A stretch of 64,000 bases of DNA from Bacillota bacterium (GCA_023423335.1 JAFAFU010000067.1:124001-188000); one strand, 5' to 3'. Positions 19,469-30,300 are shown, numbered from the stretch's first letter. A program made the numbers and translations. The notes: a model not told the origin generated them from the letters alone.

Positions 19469-20191
19469 ATGAAGGATCGTATCCGGGAGATAGAAGAACG
19501 GATCCAGGCTGCCTGTTTACGGGCAGGAAGGGACCGCTCTGAGGTAACATTAATTGCTGTCAGTAAGACAAAGCCGGTATCTATGGTAGAAGAAGCTTAT
19601 TCCCTCGGTATGCGCCATTTCGGCGAGAATAAGGTGCAGGAGCTGTCGGAGAAATACATCTCCTTCCGGGATGGCTTCCATGAGGATATCAAATGGCATC
19701 TGATCGGACATCTTCAACGCAATAAGGTAAAGCAGGTGATCGATAAGGCGGTGCTGATCCATTCCGTGGATTCATTTCGGCTTGCTCTTGCCATAGAAGA
19801 GGAAGCAGCAAAGAAAAATCTCGTCTGCGACCTCCTGATTGAGGTAAACATAGCGCAGGAAGAGACAAAATTCGGTGTTTCCGCCGAAGAAGTAAGCGCC
19901 CTGATAAATGAACTAGGTCAGCTTACCCATATAAGAGTCAGGGGTTTGATGACGATTGCCCCCTATGTTACGGAAGCTGAAAAAAATAGGAAGTATTTTA
20001 GGAAATTGCGAGAATTATTTATTGACATAAAAACAAAAAACTATGATAATGACTTTAAAGGGAGTATTGACCGGGAACAGTTCAATATCCTATCGATGGG
20101 TATGACAGGTGATTATGAGGTTGCGGTGGAAGAGGGTGCTACCATGGTACGTGTTGGGACCGGTATTTTCGGGGAACGTGATTATTCATAA
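19469..20191 (+). CDS. ylmE: YggS/YlmE family PLP homeostasis protein
   Basis: A 240-residue PLP-binding protein with an alanine-racemase-like barrel. The PLP lysine is in LIAVSKTKP (about residue 34); HFGENKVQEL, WHLIGHLQRNK and LSMGMTGDYEVA are the family signatures. These proteins buffer free pyridoxal phosphate rather than catalyse a reaction. It sits directly before sepF, as in Bacillus subtilis and Clostridia. Confidence 0.94.
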   Translation: MKDRIREIEERIQAACLRAGRDRSEVTLIAVSKTKPVSMVEEAYSLGMRHFGENKVQELSEKYISFRDGFHEDIKWHLIGHLQRNKVKQVIDKAVLIHSVDSFRLALAIEEEAAKKNLVCDLLIEVNIAQEETKFGVSAEEVSALINELGQLTHIRVRGLMTIAPYVTEAEKNRKYFRKLRELFIDIKTKNYDNDFKGSIDREQFNILSMGMTGDYEVAVEEGATMVRVGTGIFGERDYS

Positions 20192-20226
20192 TCAATTTCA
20201 GCAAACATAGATTGGAGAGTCAAACA

Positions 20227-20793
20227 ATGTCTAACATTTTTAAGAATTTTCTTAATCAAATGAAATTAACGGATGAAGATGAGGAATATGATGATTATCT
20301 GAATGAGGAGACCGAAAAAGAACAAAGGAAGGCCAGACGGGCGGAACGCAGGATAGATAAGACTGACAGCTATGATGAGGCTCCGAAAAACCAGTCCTCC
20401 GTAAATAACCCGGCTCCCAGTGATCTCAAAAAAGAGAGGATGTCGAGAATGGAGAGAAGTACCGCAGGAAAGGTTGTGCCGATCAGGACAACCCCCAAAG
20501 GACTTGAGGTTTGTATCATGAAGCCCACTTCCTTTGAGGATTCCCAAATTATCTGTGACATGCTATTGACCGGAAGAGCAACTGTCATCAATCTGGAAGG
20601 CTTTGATGATAAGCTTGCACAGCGCACAATGGATTTTATTTCAGGTTCGGTTTATGCAATCAACGGTAAGCTGCATCGTATCTCCAGCTGCATCTTTATC
20701 GTTTCACCCGATACCGTGGATATCTCCGGCGATTATCTTGACTTAATCCAGGAGAAAGGGTTTGAACCGCCCACACTCCACACAAGGTTCTAG
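20227..20793 (+). CDS. sepF: Cell division protein SepF
   Basis: A 188-residue SepF. It has an N-terminal amphipathic membrane-binding helix (MSNIFKNFLNQMKLTD), an acidic/basic linker (about residues 15-80), and the C-terminal SepF fold (EVCIMKPTSFEDSQIICDMLLTG, VINLEGFD and RTMDFISGSVYAING). ATG 20227 is chosen over the upstream in-frame TTG 20212. SepF tethers FtsZ to the membrane. Confidence 0.94.
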   Translation: MSNIFKNFLNQMKLTDEDEEYDDYLNEETEKEQRKARRAERRIDKTDSYDEAPKNQSSVNNPAPSDLKKERMSRMERSTAGKVVPIRTTPKGLEVCIMKPTSFEDSQIICDMLLTGRATVINLEGFDDKLAQRTMDFISGSVYAINGKLHRISSCIFIVSPDTVDISGDYLDLIQEKGFEPPTLHTRF

Positions 20794-20807
20794 TCTGCGG
20801 GGCTGAC

Positions 20808-21575
20808 ATGGACAAGGACGAACATATTTTACGCAGACGCTTTAAGGAGCTTGCCGTATCGGCGGATAACCGCGGAGGTATCATCTTCTCGGATTTCCTT
20901 AATATGAATGAACAGAACATATGGATCAGCATGAAACAGGAATTACCGAAGATAAAGTATTTTACTTACGGAGGTTTTAATGACGCCGAGAGGAAAATAC
21001 TTTGTTTTTGTGGCGATGAAAACACGACTGATCCGGAGGTGCTGAATTGGCCGATTTCCTGTATCCGGATTATGCCCGTCAATCAAAAATTCAGTGATTC
21101 CTTATCTCACCGGGACTTTCTGGGCGCCGTATTAAATCTTGGGATTGACCGCAACAAGGTGGGGGATATTCTGATCCATGAAAATAAAGGCTACCTATTC
21201 TGTGTTAACACAATCGGTTCCTATATTATTGACCAGTTAAGTAAGATAAAGCATACCACGATCCGTGCCGAGATCATTGAAGGTAAGGATTTTGATTATA
21301 AACCGAAATTAAAGGAAATCACAGGAACGGTATCCTCCGTCCGCCTGGACAGTCTCCTGTCCGTCGCGTTTCATAGCTCCAGAAGCAGTCTGACGGGTTT
21401 AATCGAGGGCGGTAAGGTGTTTGTGAACAGCCGGGAGGTTCTCTCAAACAGTTACCAGTTGAAGGAAAAGGATATTGTATCCGTCCGCGGTCTCGGTAAA
21501 TTCATATATGAGGGAGCGGATTACCGGACAAAAAAGGGAAGATATTCGGTCAGGATATTCTTGTATGGTGAATAG
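20808..21575 (+). CDS. ylmH: YlmH-type S4-domain RNA-binding protein
   Basis: A 255-residue protein. The N-terminal two thirds match YlmH (FSDFLNMNEQ, YGGFNDAERKI, HRDFLGAVLNLGIDR, VGDILIHENKGYLF) and the C-terminal 70 residues are an S4 RNA-binding domain (RLDSLLSVAFHSSRSSL, GKVFVNSREV). YlmH has been linked to ribosome quality control in B. subtilis. It follows sepF by 14 nt. Confidence 0.93.
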   Translation: MDKDEHILRRRFKELAVSADNRGGIIFSDFLNMNEQNIWISMKQELPKIKYFTYGGFNDAERKILCFCGDENTTDPEVLNWPISCIRIMPVNQKFSDSLSHRDFLGAVLNLGIDRNKVGDILIHENKGYLFCVNTIGSYIIDQLSKIKHTTIRAEIIEGKDFDYKPKLKEITGTVSSVRLDSLLSVAFHSSRSSLTGLIEGGKVFVNSREVLSNSYQLKEKDIVSVRGLGKFIYEGADYRTKKGRYSVRIFLYGE

Positions 21576-21631
21576 GGCTTTGCTATCATTACAGTCTGAT
21601 TAATAAAGGAAAGCGGGGAGGTTGTGAAGAG

Positions 21632-22261
21632 ATGTTTACAACGGCTAAGTTACATGATAAGGTATTTAAAAGCGGACTTGGATATGACAAGAAGGATGTG
21701 GAGCAGTTTATAAATGAGCTTTCTTCCGATTTTGAGCTTTTATTACGGGAAAATGATGACTTGAAGAAGAATGTAAAAGATTTAAATGACAGTATCCGCT
21801 ATTACAAATCCATTGAAAAAACTTTGCAGAAGGCTTTGGTGCTTGCAGAAAAAACAGCCCAGGATGTGAAGGCTGCGGCGTTAAAGGAAGCCGAAACAAT
21901 CGAACTTGATGCCCGGACTAAGGCGAAGCAGATTCAGACAGAAGCCAGAAAGCGGCTGGAGATATTGGAGCATAAAACCTTAAATCTGATCCAGCAATAT
22001 GATTTCTTTAAGATACAGTTTGAAAACCTCTTAAATGCACAGATGAAGCTGATCGGCTCCGAGAGCTTTACCATCAATACCGCTGATTTCATCTATCGGG
22101 CGGAGGACTTAACGGATCCTCCGGAAGAGGAACAGACACCGGAACCTATGCAATTATCCGCTTCTATGGAGGATATGGGGCGGCTGCAGGATGATCTTGA
22201 AGTTCTGTCCTCAGAGCAAAGCTATCAGACGGAGGATGGCTTTGAGTTCATAACCCTATAA
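21632..22261 (+). CDS. divIVA: DivIVA domain protein
   Basis: A 209-residue DivIVA. The N-terminal membrane/curvature-sensing domain (DKVFKSGLGYDKKDVEQFINEL) is followed by coiled coils (about residues 28-135). The C-terminal 60 residues are acidic and Pro-rich and probably disordered. It localises to division sites and poles. Confidence 0.94.
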   Translation: MFTTAKLHDKVFKSGLGYDKKDVEQFINELSSDFELLLRENDDLKKNVKDLNDSIRYYKSIEKTLQKALVLAEKTAQDVKAAALKEAETIELDARTKAKQIQTEARKRLEILEHKTLNLIQQYDFFKIQFENLLNAQMKLIGSESFTINTADFIYRAEDLTDPPEEEQTPEPMQLSASMEDMGRLQDDLEVLSSEQSYQTEDGFEFITL

Positions 22262-22293
22262 AGCAATATTTCCCTTAAACAGTCAGAAGTTCA

Positions 22294-22340
22294 GCATAAC
22301 CTCGTCTTAGGGTTATAGGATGCGGTTATGCACTTTTTAT
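22294..22340 (+). terminator. Probable terminator after divIVA
   Basis: GCATAACC (22294-22301) pairs with GGTTATGC (22324-22331), followed by ACTTTTTAT. The loop is 22 nt and contains a smaller AACC/GGTT option. Confidence 0.55.
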
Positions 22341-22423
22341 GAATCAGGACGCCGACTCAAAAAAGCGGCCCTGCTGTGTCTCACTGAATTGAACGCCTGC
22401 AAGGCAGGCATATGGAGGTTACG

Positions 22424-23533
22424 ATGAATCGAGAAAATGGTTGGCAAAGTGAAACCATCAATGTAAATTATAAGGACAAACCCGCCTATGACATCCTGCT
22501 GGAAAAGGATTTTGGCAATTTAGCCTCTGCCCTTAAAAAGCTTGGGATGGAAGGCCGCCGGTTTATGGTCGTCTCAGACCGTAATGTCAGCAGCTATTAT
22601 CTTGAAGAATGTATGGCAATTCTCGATACGCTGTCAGCCAGGGTGGAGAGCTTTGTGTTTGACGCCGGTGAAGCAAGCAAGAACCTGGATACGGTCAATG
22701 AATGCTATTCCCGGCTAATTACCGCCGGTTTTGACCGCAATGACGTATTGGTGGCTTTAGGAGGCGGCGTGATCGGTGATCTGACCGGCTTCGCAGCAGC
22801 CACCTACCTTCGCGGAATCCGATTTATCCAGATACCGACTTCACTTCTTGCCATGGTGGATTCCAGTATCGGCGGTAAGACCGGAGTGGATTATAAGGCC
22901 TATAAAAATATGGTCGGCGCCTTTCACCAGCCAAAGCTTGTATATGTAAACCTGTCAACCTTATTAACCTTACCTGACCGTGAATTCTATTCCGGCATGG
23001 GGGAAATCCTAAAGCATGGATTAATCAAGGATAGAGCCTATTATGCCTGGCTGAAAGAAAGCCATGACGGTATAAAAGCCCGGAAGCTTGCTTATCTGAA
23101 GCAGATGGTACGCGGAAGCTGTCTGGTGAAAAAAGAAGTTGTGGAGAAGGACCCTAAGGAGCAGGGAGACCGGGCATTGCTTAATTTCGGACATACCATA
23201 GGTCATTCTGTAGAAAAGCTGAAGGAATTCACTCTGCTCCATGGTGAATGTGTTTCCATCGGTATGGTTGCTGCCGGTTATCTTTCCCTGAAGAGGGGAT
23301 ATCTCACCGGAACAGAGTTTGAGGATATCATAGCTGCCCTAAAGAGCTTCGAACAGCCGGTAACCGTAAACGGCCTGGATGCAGAAGCAGTATACGAGGT
23401 AACCCGTCTGGATAAGAAGATGGATGGCGATATAATCCGGTTTATTTTGCTTCGCAGTACCGGTGACGCCTTCATTGATCCCAGTGTTACGAGGGATGAG
23501 CTTATGGAAGCAATCGCTTATATCATTAAATAA
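22424..23533 (+). CDS. aroB: 3-dehydroquinate synthase
   Basis: A 369-residue AroB, the second enzyme of the shikimate pathway (DAHP to 3-dehydroquinate, NAD+ and divalent metal dependent). ATG 22424 follows ATGGAGGTTACG. Visible motifs: LGGGVIGDLTGFAAATYLRGI (NAD loop), VDSSIGGKTGVDY, and the metal ligands in FGHTIGHSVEK and LLHGECVSIGM. It is inserted between divIVA and lspA without other aro genes nearby. Confidence 0.96.
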   Translation: MNRENGWQSETINVNYKDKPAYDILLEKDFGNLASALKKLGMEGRRFMVVSDRNVSSYYLEECMAILDTLSARVESFVFDAGEASKNLDTVNECYSRLITAGFDRNDVLVALGGGVIGDLTGFAAATYLRGIRFIQIPTSLLAMVDSSIGGKTGVDYKAYKNMVGAFHQPKLVYVNLSTLLTLPDREFYSGMGEILKHGLIKDRAYYAWLKESHDGIKARKLAYLKQMVRGSCLVKKEVVEKDPKEQGDRALLNFGHTIGHSVEKLKEFTLLHGECVSIGMVAAGYLSLKRGYLTGTEFEDIIAALKSFEQPVTVNGLDAEAVYEVTRLDKKMDGDIIRFILLRSTGDAFIDPSVTRDELMEAIAYIIK

Positions 23534-23619
23534 GAACTAAATACTTTTACACGAATTCAGCCCGGCTTGCCGGATGCAGATAAGTATCCGGTATTGATAA
23601 AACGGCGGACGGAGGAAGA

Positions 23620-24162
23620 ATGAAACAGCGCATAGGACATTTATTGTTATTTGTATTCTTAATTGTGATCGATCAACTGACAAAATTCTGGGCAAGAACC
23701 ACCCTGCGGGAGCAGGGCCCCCTTCAGATCATTCCTAAGACCCTGAAACTACAATACCATGAGAATAACGGAGCCGTATGGGGGATTTTAAGCGGCAGGA
23801 TGAGCTTTCTGATTATCCTGACCTCATTACTGGTGATCCTCCTTACCTTTTTCTATTTTAAGATTCCTATGAATAAACGCTTAGGCCCGATCCGAATTAT
23901 CTGGGTCTTTATGATGGCCGGAGCGATCGGAAATTTTATCGACCGAATTACCTTAAAATATGTTGTGGATTTTATCTATTTTGAACTGATTGATTTTCCC
24001 ATATTTAATTTCGCCGATATGTGCCTTACGATGTCCTGTGCCGTATTGTTCCTGCTGGTTCTTTTTTATTACAAGGAAAAGGATCTGTCCTTTGTTGATG
24101 AAATTTTCTCAAGAAAGAAGAAAACAGGCAGTGCGGAAGATGATCCCGGAAAGGATGAATAG
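23620..24162 (+). CDS. lspA: Lipoprotein signal peptidase (signal peptidase II)
   Basis: A 180-residue membrane aspartic protease with four hydrophobic helices. The catalytic aspartates are in GAIGNFIDRI and FPIFNFADMCLT. It removes signal peptides from diacylated prolipoproteins such as those at 12.1, 31.8 and 54.3 kb. The rluD gene begins 3 nt after the stop. Confidence 0.96.
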   Translation: MKQRIGHLLLFVFLIVIDQLTKFWARTTLREQGPLQIIPKTLKLQYHENNGAVWGILSGRMSFLIILTSLLVILLTFFYFKIPMNKRLGPIRIIWVFMMAGAIGNFIDRITLKYVVDFIYFELIDFPIFNFADMCLTMSCAVLFLLVLFYYKEKDLSFVDEIFSRKKKTGSAEDDPGKDE

Positions 24163-24164
24163 CT

Positions 24165-25148
24165 ATGGAGGATGATTTATTGGAGCTGTCGGAGCCGGAT
24201 TTTACAGATCAGGATTTCGAAGAGCAGGAGCTTATGGTCGGGCTGACCGTAGCGGAAGCGTATAACGGCATCCGGATTGATAAGTACCTTTCGGAGGTCT
24301 TAACCGATATTTCCAGATCCTATATCCAGAGACTGATCGAGGATGGCAGGATTTTGGCTGGTGAAAAGCCCGTAAAAGCCAATTTAAAGGTCAAAACCGG
24401 CCAGGCAGTTACTTTGTACCTTCCCGAGCCAAAAGAGGCGGAAATCGCCGCTGAGGACATCCCCCTTGATATTCTCTATGAAGATAAGGATATCGTTATT
24501 ATCAATAAACCAAAGGGTCTGGTGGTGCATCCTGCGGCAGGACATGCTTCCGGTACCTTAGTTAACGCCCTGCTGTTTCACTGCAAGGGAGAATTATCGG
24601 GAATTAACGGCGTAATGCGTCCCGGAATTGTCCACCGCATTGACCGCGACACCACCGGAGTTATGGTAGCCTGCAAAAATGACAAGGCACATCAGTGTAT
24701 CGCCGACCAGCTGAAGGTTCATTCCATTACCCGAAGATACCAGGCTATCGTATACCATGCCCTGAAAACCGAAAGCGGAAGGGTAGAGGCTCCGATCGGA
24801 AGGCACGAAAAAGACCGTAAGAAGATGTCCGTCAACCATAAGAACGGAAAATATGCCGCTACAAATTACCGACTGATTGAGAACCTCGGCAATCAGTTTG
24901 CCCATATTGAATGCTCCCTTGAAACCGGCCGTACCCATCAAATCAGAGTCCATATGGCAAGCATTCGTCATCCGCTCTTAGGAGATACGGTATACGGACC
25001 GGAGAGGGACCCCTTCCATTTGGAGGGTCAGGCTCTTCATGCGGGAGTCCTGGGCTTTATCCATCCGACCACAGGGGAATATGTTGAATTTAATGCGCCG
25101 CTTCCCCAGTATTTTACCGGATTATTAGAGAAATTAAGACGACAGTAA
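24165..25148 (+). CDS. rluD: Pseudouridine synthase RluD family
   Basis: A 327-residue enzyme with an N-terminal S4 domain (IRIDKYLSEVLTDISRSYIQRLIEDG, about residues 30-90). The catalytic domain carries VHRIDRDTTGVMV with the nucleophilic aspartate (about residue 161), followed by ETGRTHQIRVHM. It isomerises uridines in rRNA. The acidic N-terminal 25 residues are an extension. lspA-rluD coupling is typical in Firmicutes. Confidence 0.94.
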   Translation: MEDDLLELSEPDFTDQDFEEQELMVGLTVAEAYNGIRIDKYLSEVLTDISRSYIQRLIEDGRILAGEKPVKANLKVKTGQAVTLYLPEPKEAEIAAEDIPLDILYEDKDIVIINKPKGLVVHPAAGHASGTLVNALLFHCKGELSGINGVMRPGIVHRIDRDTTGVMVACKNDKAHQCIADQLKVHSITRRYQAIVYHALKTESGRVEAPIGRHEKDRKKMSVNHKNGKYAATNYRLIENLGNQFAHIECSLETGRTHQIRVHMASIRHPLLGDTVYGPERDPFHLEGQALHAGVLGFIHPTTGEYVEFNAPLPQYFTGLLEKLRRQ

Positions 25149-25160
25149 GGGGTAATAACG

Positions 25161-26471
25161 TTGAAGAGAAAAGTGATAGACAGGTTAATTGAATGGAAAC
25201 AGGAGTCCCAGGGTAAACCTGTATTGCTGACCGGAGCAAAGGGTGTGGGCAAAACCTATGTTGTATATGATTTCGCCAAATCCTTCTTTAAACAGATCCT
25301 TTATATTAACCTTGAATATGAGTCCCTGCTCAGAGAGCGGTTATCCGATACGGATGCCGGTGCTATACCGGCACTATTTCTGGAGCATCTGAAGCTGGCG
25401 GATGAGAATAATACCTTTGACCCTTCCGACAGGTCCCGGTCCCCCCGCAGAATATTGATTATTGATGAGATATCCTACTGTCCGGAGCTGGTAAAGCATC
25501 TGGACTGTTTGCGAAGCAGCGGTGAATTTCCCCGGATTATCGCTATTACCAGTACTCCGCTGCCGGAGGAAGCGAACCTTCAATTTCAGATCTTGCCTGT
25601 ATACCCCCTGGAATTTGATGAATTTCTGCTGGCCACGGCAAATGACTGGTATATCGAATCCATCACAACCCATTATGAATCCAATAAACCGCTGCCGGAA
25701 ATCGTTCATCAGGAATTACTGGCACTTCATGAGCTCTATATGAACCTGGGCGGAATGCCGGGAGCGGTAAATGAATATCTGAATTTTAACTCACTGATCA
25801 ATATAAAAGAGCAGCATTGCAGGCTTACTGGTGCTTACCATGATGATATCCTCCAAAATAACCCGGACAGTACCGCCCTTAAGATGAACCAGGTAATCGA
25901 CAGTCTGCCTTCACAGCTGATGAAGCCCAATAAGAAATTCCAGTATACCCTAATTCGCAAGGGAACCACCCATTCCATGTATAAGGATGCTATCGAGAAG
26001 CTAAAGAACTGTAATTATCTTCTCCAATGTCATAAGACTCTGTCAGCTTCGGCGGATCCTTCAGGCTCAGCAACGGAAGTATCCTTAAATATCGATGAAA
26101 CCACCTTTAAGCTATATCTTCCCGATGTCGGCTTACTCTGTACACAGCTTTCCAAAGAGAAGTATGAGCCTGCGAATCCCATACTGCGGAAAGCATTATT
26201 AGAGAACTATGTGGCACAAGCCTTTCATGCGAAGTCATACCCACTGGTTTACTGGGAATCGGAATCCATGGCAAAGATAGAATTTATATTGAATAAAAGG
26301 GAGTATATCCTTCCGATTGAAGTACATATTGATGGCAATACCCGTTCCAAAAGCATCAGCGTCCTGAAACAAAAGTGGGACTTTCCCTATGCAGTGAAGA
26401 TATCTTCCAAAAACTTCGACTATATCAATCAGGTTAAATACGTTCCTTATTATGCAGTTTTTTGTATATAA
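25161..26471 (+). CDS. AAA_14/DUF4143 family ATPase
   Basis: A 436-residue ATPase of the archaeal/bacterial AAA_14-DUF4143 type. Walker A is GAKGVGKTYVVYDFA (about residues 25-33); Walker B is ILIIDEISYCPEL (about 95). A sensor segment IIAITST follows, and a C-terminal nuclease-like DUF4143 domain contains FYWESE-type residues (LVYWESESMAKIEFIL). The family is often mobile and its function is not settled. It begins 12 nt after rluD. Confidence 0.85.
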   Translation: MKRKVIDRLIEWKQESQGKPVLLTGAKGVGKTYVVYDFAKSFFKQILYINLEYESLLRERLSDTDAGAIPALFLEHLKLADENNTFDPSDRSRSPRRILIIDEISYCPELVKHLDCLRSSGEFPRIIAITSTPLPEEANLQFQILPVYPLEFDEFLLATANDWYIESITTHYESNKPLPEIVHQELLALHELYMNLGGMPGAVNEYLNFNSLINIKEQHCRLTGAYHDDILQNNPDSTALKMNQVIDSLPSQLMKPNKKFQYTLIRKGTTHSMYKDAIEKLKNCNYLLQCHKTLSASADPSGSATEVSLNIDETTFKLYLPDVGLLCTQLSKEKYEPANPILRKALLENYVAQAFHAKSYPLVYWESESMAKIEFILNKREYILPIEVHIDGNTRSKSISVLKQKWDFPYAVKISSKNFDYINQVKYVPYYAVFCI

Positions 26472-26515
26472 TACCAAAATCTTACTCAAAAATTACGAAT
26501 TCCTTAAGAAAAAGA

Positions 26516-26644
26516 TTGACAAATGCATTCTATTGCTATAGAATAAGTTTGCAGACTTTCGACTACATATGTAGATACATTAATGTTTATTTCATAATGT
26601 ATGCTTCGTAAGTAGTTGTTTTTCTAAGTTCTACTTTGGTAGAA
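26516..26644 (+). promoter_or_regulatory. Promoter and dyad operators before the BlaI/MecI-type gene
   Basis: TTGACA (26516-26521), a 17-nt spacer and TAGAAT (26539-26544) form a good sigma-A promoter. Downstream are two dyads: CTACATATGTAG (26563-26574) and TTCTAC-TTTG-GTAGAA (26629-26644). BlaI/MecI repressors bind TACA/TGTA-type dyads, so autoregulation is likely (inference). Confidence 0.65.
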
Positions 26645-26676
26645 TATGATTTCGCGGTGTTGGGGGAGGGTGTTTT

Positions 26677-27048
26677 ATGTCGTTACCGGATATACGGCTT
26701 CATGAAGGTGAACTTAATATTATGGAATTATTATGGTCTAATAAAGTATTAGCCGCTAAGGATATTTCCAAGATTATTAAGGAGTACATCGGCTGGGAGA
26801 AGAATACCACCTATACCGTAATAAAACGATTAATCGAAAAAGGTGCGGTAAAGCGGGAGGACCCCGGTTTCTTATGCAAAGCTGCCGTATCCAAGCGTAC
26901 CGTACAGAATATCGAAACGAAGGTATTATTAAATAAGCTATATAACGGTTCTTTAAGCACCTTCCTGACCGATTATCTTAAGAATCAGGAATTGTCCCGT
27001 GCTGAAGTTATGGAATTGGAACGGATCGTCGGAGAGCAGAGGCTATAG
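26677..27048 (+). CDS. BlaI/MecI/CopY family transcriptional repressor
   Basis: A 123-residue winged-helix repressor (LHEGELNIMELLW, AAKDISKIIKEYIGWEKNTTYTVIKRLIEKGAV). The C-terminal dimerisation part is present. No BlaR/MecR sensor protease or beta-lactamase gene lies next to it, so the signal and targets are unknown. The start follows GGGGGAGGGTG. Confidence 0.88.
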   Translation: MSLPDIRLHEGELNIMELLWSNKVLAAKDISKIIKEYIGWEKNTTYTVIKRLIEKGAVKREDPGFLCKAAVSKRTVQNIETKVLLNKLYNGSLSTFLTDYLKNQELSRAEVMELERIVGEQRL

Positions 27049-27077
27049 TTTATCGGATTTTATATACGAAACTTACT

Positions 27078-27103
27078 ACCGCAGGCAATGCCTGCGGTTT
27101 TTT
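27078..27103 (+). terminator. Rho-independent terminator
   Basis: ACCGCAGGC (27078-27086) and GCCTGCGGT (27090-27098) form a perfect stem with a 3-nt loop and a T7 tail. A second hairpin (CTCAGGT...ACCTGAG, about 27119-27153) follows. Confidence 0.9.
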
Positions 27104-27314
27104 GTATCCATCGAAAACCTCAGGTATTACCTGCGGTAAATAACCTGAGCAACTACGATCATTTAGCATTTTTACTGATTATAATCACAAATGATGATAT
27201 AATGAAAGCGGAATGAGGAATTATAAGCTTGCTTATGTATTCCGATTGGAGCAACAGGATCATGAACACGCTTTATGTTCATGATATAATCATACCTTCA
27301 GGAGGAATATTACG

Positions 27315-30300
27315 ATGAATTCCCTAAATTTATTTGATCCGCTGACTTCCCGCTGGTTTTCCGATACATTAGGTATGCCAACCGCTGTCCAGGAGGAGGC
27401 CTGGCCTGCAATTGCGGCAGGAGAGCATACTTTGGTTTCTGCTCCGACCGGTACCGGTAAGACCCTGTCGGCCTTTCTGGTATTCATCGACCGGCTGAAG
27501 GCACAGGCCCGGAAAGGATCGCTGAAGCAGGAGCTGCAGTTAATCTATGTCTCACCCTTAAAATCTCTGGCAGGAGATATCCGTGAAAATCTGCGCCGGC
27601 CTCTGAACGGTATTTTCGAAAAAGAGCAGCTGGAATATGCCTCCGCAAAGGCTACATCCTTTGATCTGAAGGTCGCCATACGGACCGGCGATACTCCGCA
27701 GAGTGAACGCCGGAGTATGATCAAAACACCGCCTCATATCCTGATTATCACACCGGAATCCCTGTATCTGTTGCTGACCAGTAAAACAGGCCGGAAGATG
27801 CTTTCAACGGCAAAAGCCATCATTCTGGACGAACTGCATGCTTTAATTGACTCCAAACGGGGTGCCCACCTGATGCTTTCCATTGCCAGACTGGACAAGC
27901 TATGCCCGGCTCCCCTGCAACGTATCGGATTGTCCGCTACCATTGAACCCCTAAGTAAAGCCTCGGACTACCTGTCACCGGAACCGGTGTCCATCGTTGC
28001 TCCCAAGATGCATAAAAAGGTACAGCTCCTGGTAACAAGTCCTTTATCCGAGACCCATGGATTAAAGAAGGAATCTATCTGGTATGAACTCTCCAATATG
28101 GTCTACAAAAACTGTGAAGGAGCCCGCAGTGTCATAGCCTTTGTTGATGGGCGGGCCTCTGCGGAGAAGCTGGCTTATTTTGTGAACCAGCTGGGTGGTG
28201 ACGGCTTTGCCAGAACACATCATGGCAGTCTATCCAAGGAACAGCGTTTGAAGTGGAAGACGCCCTTCGTAACGGAAGATTGAAGCTATTATGTGCAACC
28301 TCCTCCATGGAGCTCGGCATCGATGTCGGCGATATCGACCGGGTATTCCAGATTGGATGTCCCCGTACCATATCCAGTACGATGCAGCGCTTAGGCCGGG
28401 CCGGGCACAGCCCGGACCGTGTCAGTGTGATGCATATATTTCCCCGCACTGCTTCGGAAGGCCTGTATAGCGGACTGACCGCAGAGGTGGCCAGAAACGG
28501 CGGGGTGGAATATTCCCGCCCGCCCAGACTTTGTCTGGATGTGCTTTCCCAGCACCTGGTCTCTATGGCAACCGGAGACGGCTATACTCTGGATGAGGTT
28601 ATGGATATCCTTCCCCGCGCTTATCCCTTCCGTGAGGTGACCAGGGAGGATGTTAAGGATGTCCTATGTATGCTGGCAGGAGATTATGAGCATGAGCGTG
28701 ATATTCCGGTCCGCCCGAGACTTCTGTATGACCGGATTCATGAGAGGGTAGAGGGAGATCCCTATAGCCGTATGCTGGCTGTTTCCGCTGCCGGTACGAT
28801 TCCCGATATGGGTCTGTATACCGTCAAGACGGAGAGCGGAGTAAAGATTGGAGAGCTGGATGAGGAGTTTATATTTGAAGCCCGCACCGGTGACAAATTC
28901 CTATTGGGTTCCTTTGCCTGGCAGATAAAAAGTATCCAGAAGGATACGATCGTCGTAGCACAATCCAATCATTATGGTGCCCGTCCTCCCTTCTGGAAGG
29001 GTGAGATCAAAGGCCGCAGTATCCAGACCGGACTTGCCTTCGGTAAAATATTCCGCGAGCTTTCGGGGGCTCACGAATCAGATACCATGCTGGAGCAATT
29101 ATGCGGCTTGGGTCTGGATAATATCGCTGCTTCCCACGCCCAGAACTTCTTAAAACGGCAGCTGGAGGCAACCGGGATACTGCCGGATGACCGTACCATA
29201 TTTATCGAACATTTTCATGATGAAACAGGCAGCCATCAGCTGATGGTTCACTCTGTATTCGGCAGACAGGTGAATGCCCCTTTGGCCATCCTGACCACCG
29301 AAGCCGCAATGCGGCTGACCAAGACGAATATCAGCTATTTTGATGATGATGACGGGTTCCTGTTATTTCCCTATGGCGGCTGTGAACTTCCCGAAGGTCT
29401 GCTGCAGGGAATTGAGCCGGAGACGGCACAATCGGTTTTGGAAGCCCTGCTTCCCGCAACCCCTATCTTTAATATGAATTTCAGATACAATTCTGCCAGA
29501 GCATTGCTGATGGGCGTACGAAAAACCGGCCGTCAACCCTTATGGGTTCAGCGGCTCCGCAGTGCGGAGCTCCTTGATAACATTATACAGCATGCAAATC
29601 ACCCTCTGATCCGCGAGACAAAGCGGGAATGCCTGGAGGATTATTGGGATCTCTCCGGAGTGGAATATGTCCTGAACGGAATCCGGTCCGGTAATATCCG
29701 GGTCTATGAGGTATATTTAGAGGAGCCGTCCCCTATGTCCCTGCCATTACGCCGTCAGACGGAGGCTGGCATGATGTACGATTATACTCCTACGCCGGTA
29801 AGCATCCATCGGGCTGCCGACGAGGCCCTGAAGAAGGTTCAGATGATTGATCCGGCGCCGGAACAGCTGGTCAGGATATCGGAACGGCTGCGCCTTCCGG
29901 AGGATGAAAGGCAGCTGCATTCCCTGCTGATGATGGAAGGGGATCTGGTTGCCGGAGAGCTTCCCGTACCGATCGAATGGCTGGAGACTCTGGCTCACCG
30001 GGAACAGGCAGTCTACATTGAACCGGGATTATGGATTGCAGCGGAGCATTGGGATAAGTATACGGCAGCTCTGGAACAAGAAGACCTGGAATCACAGAAG
30101 CAGCTTGTTCAGAGAGTTTTACGTTACCGGGGAGCGCAATCACCGGAGCAGCTCGGCGAACGTTATCTCTGGCCGGATGATAAGGCACGAAAGATACTGG
30201 AAGAACTATGCAAGCAGGGCAGTGCTGTAGAAAATGACGGGCTCTATTATCATGCAAAGCTGTATAACCGTGCCCTTCAGGAAACGATAAAAAACCGCAG

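Noticed and set aside
25161..26471. AAA/DUF4143 ATPase as a defence gene
   Set aside because: It is embedded after rluD without other defence genes; the family is widespread and of unknown role.
26677..27048. Beta-lactam resistance locus
   Set aside because: Only the BlaI-type repressor is present; there is no sensor or beta-lactamase.
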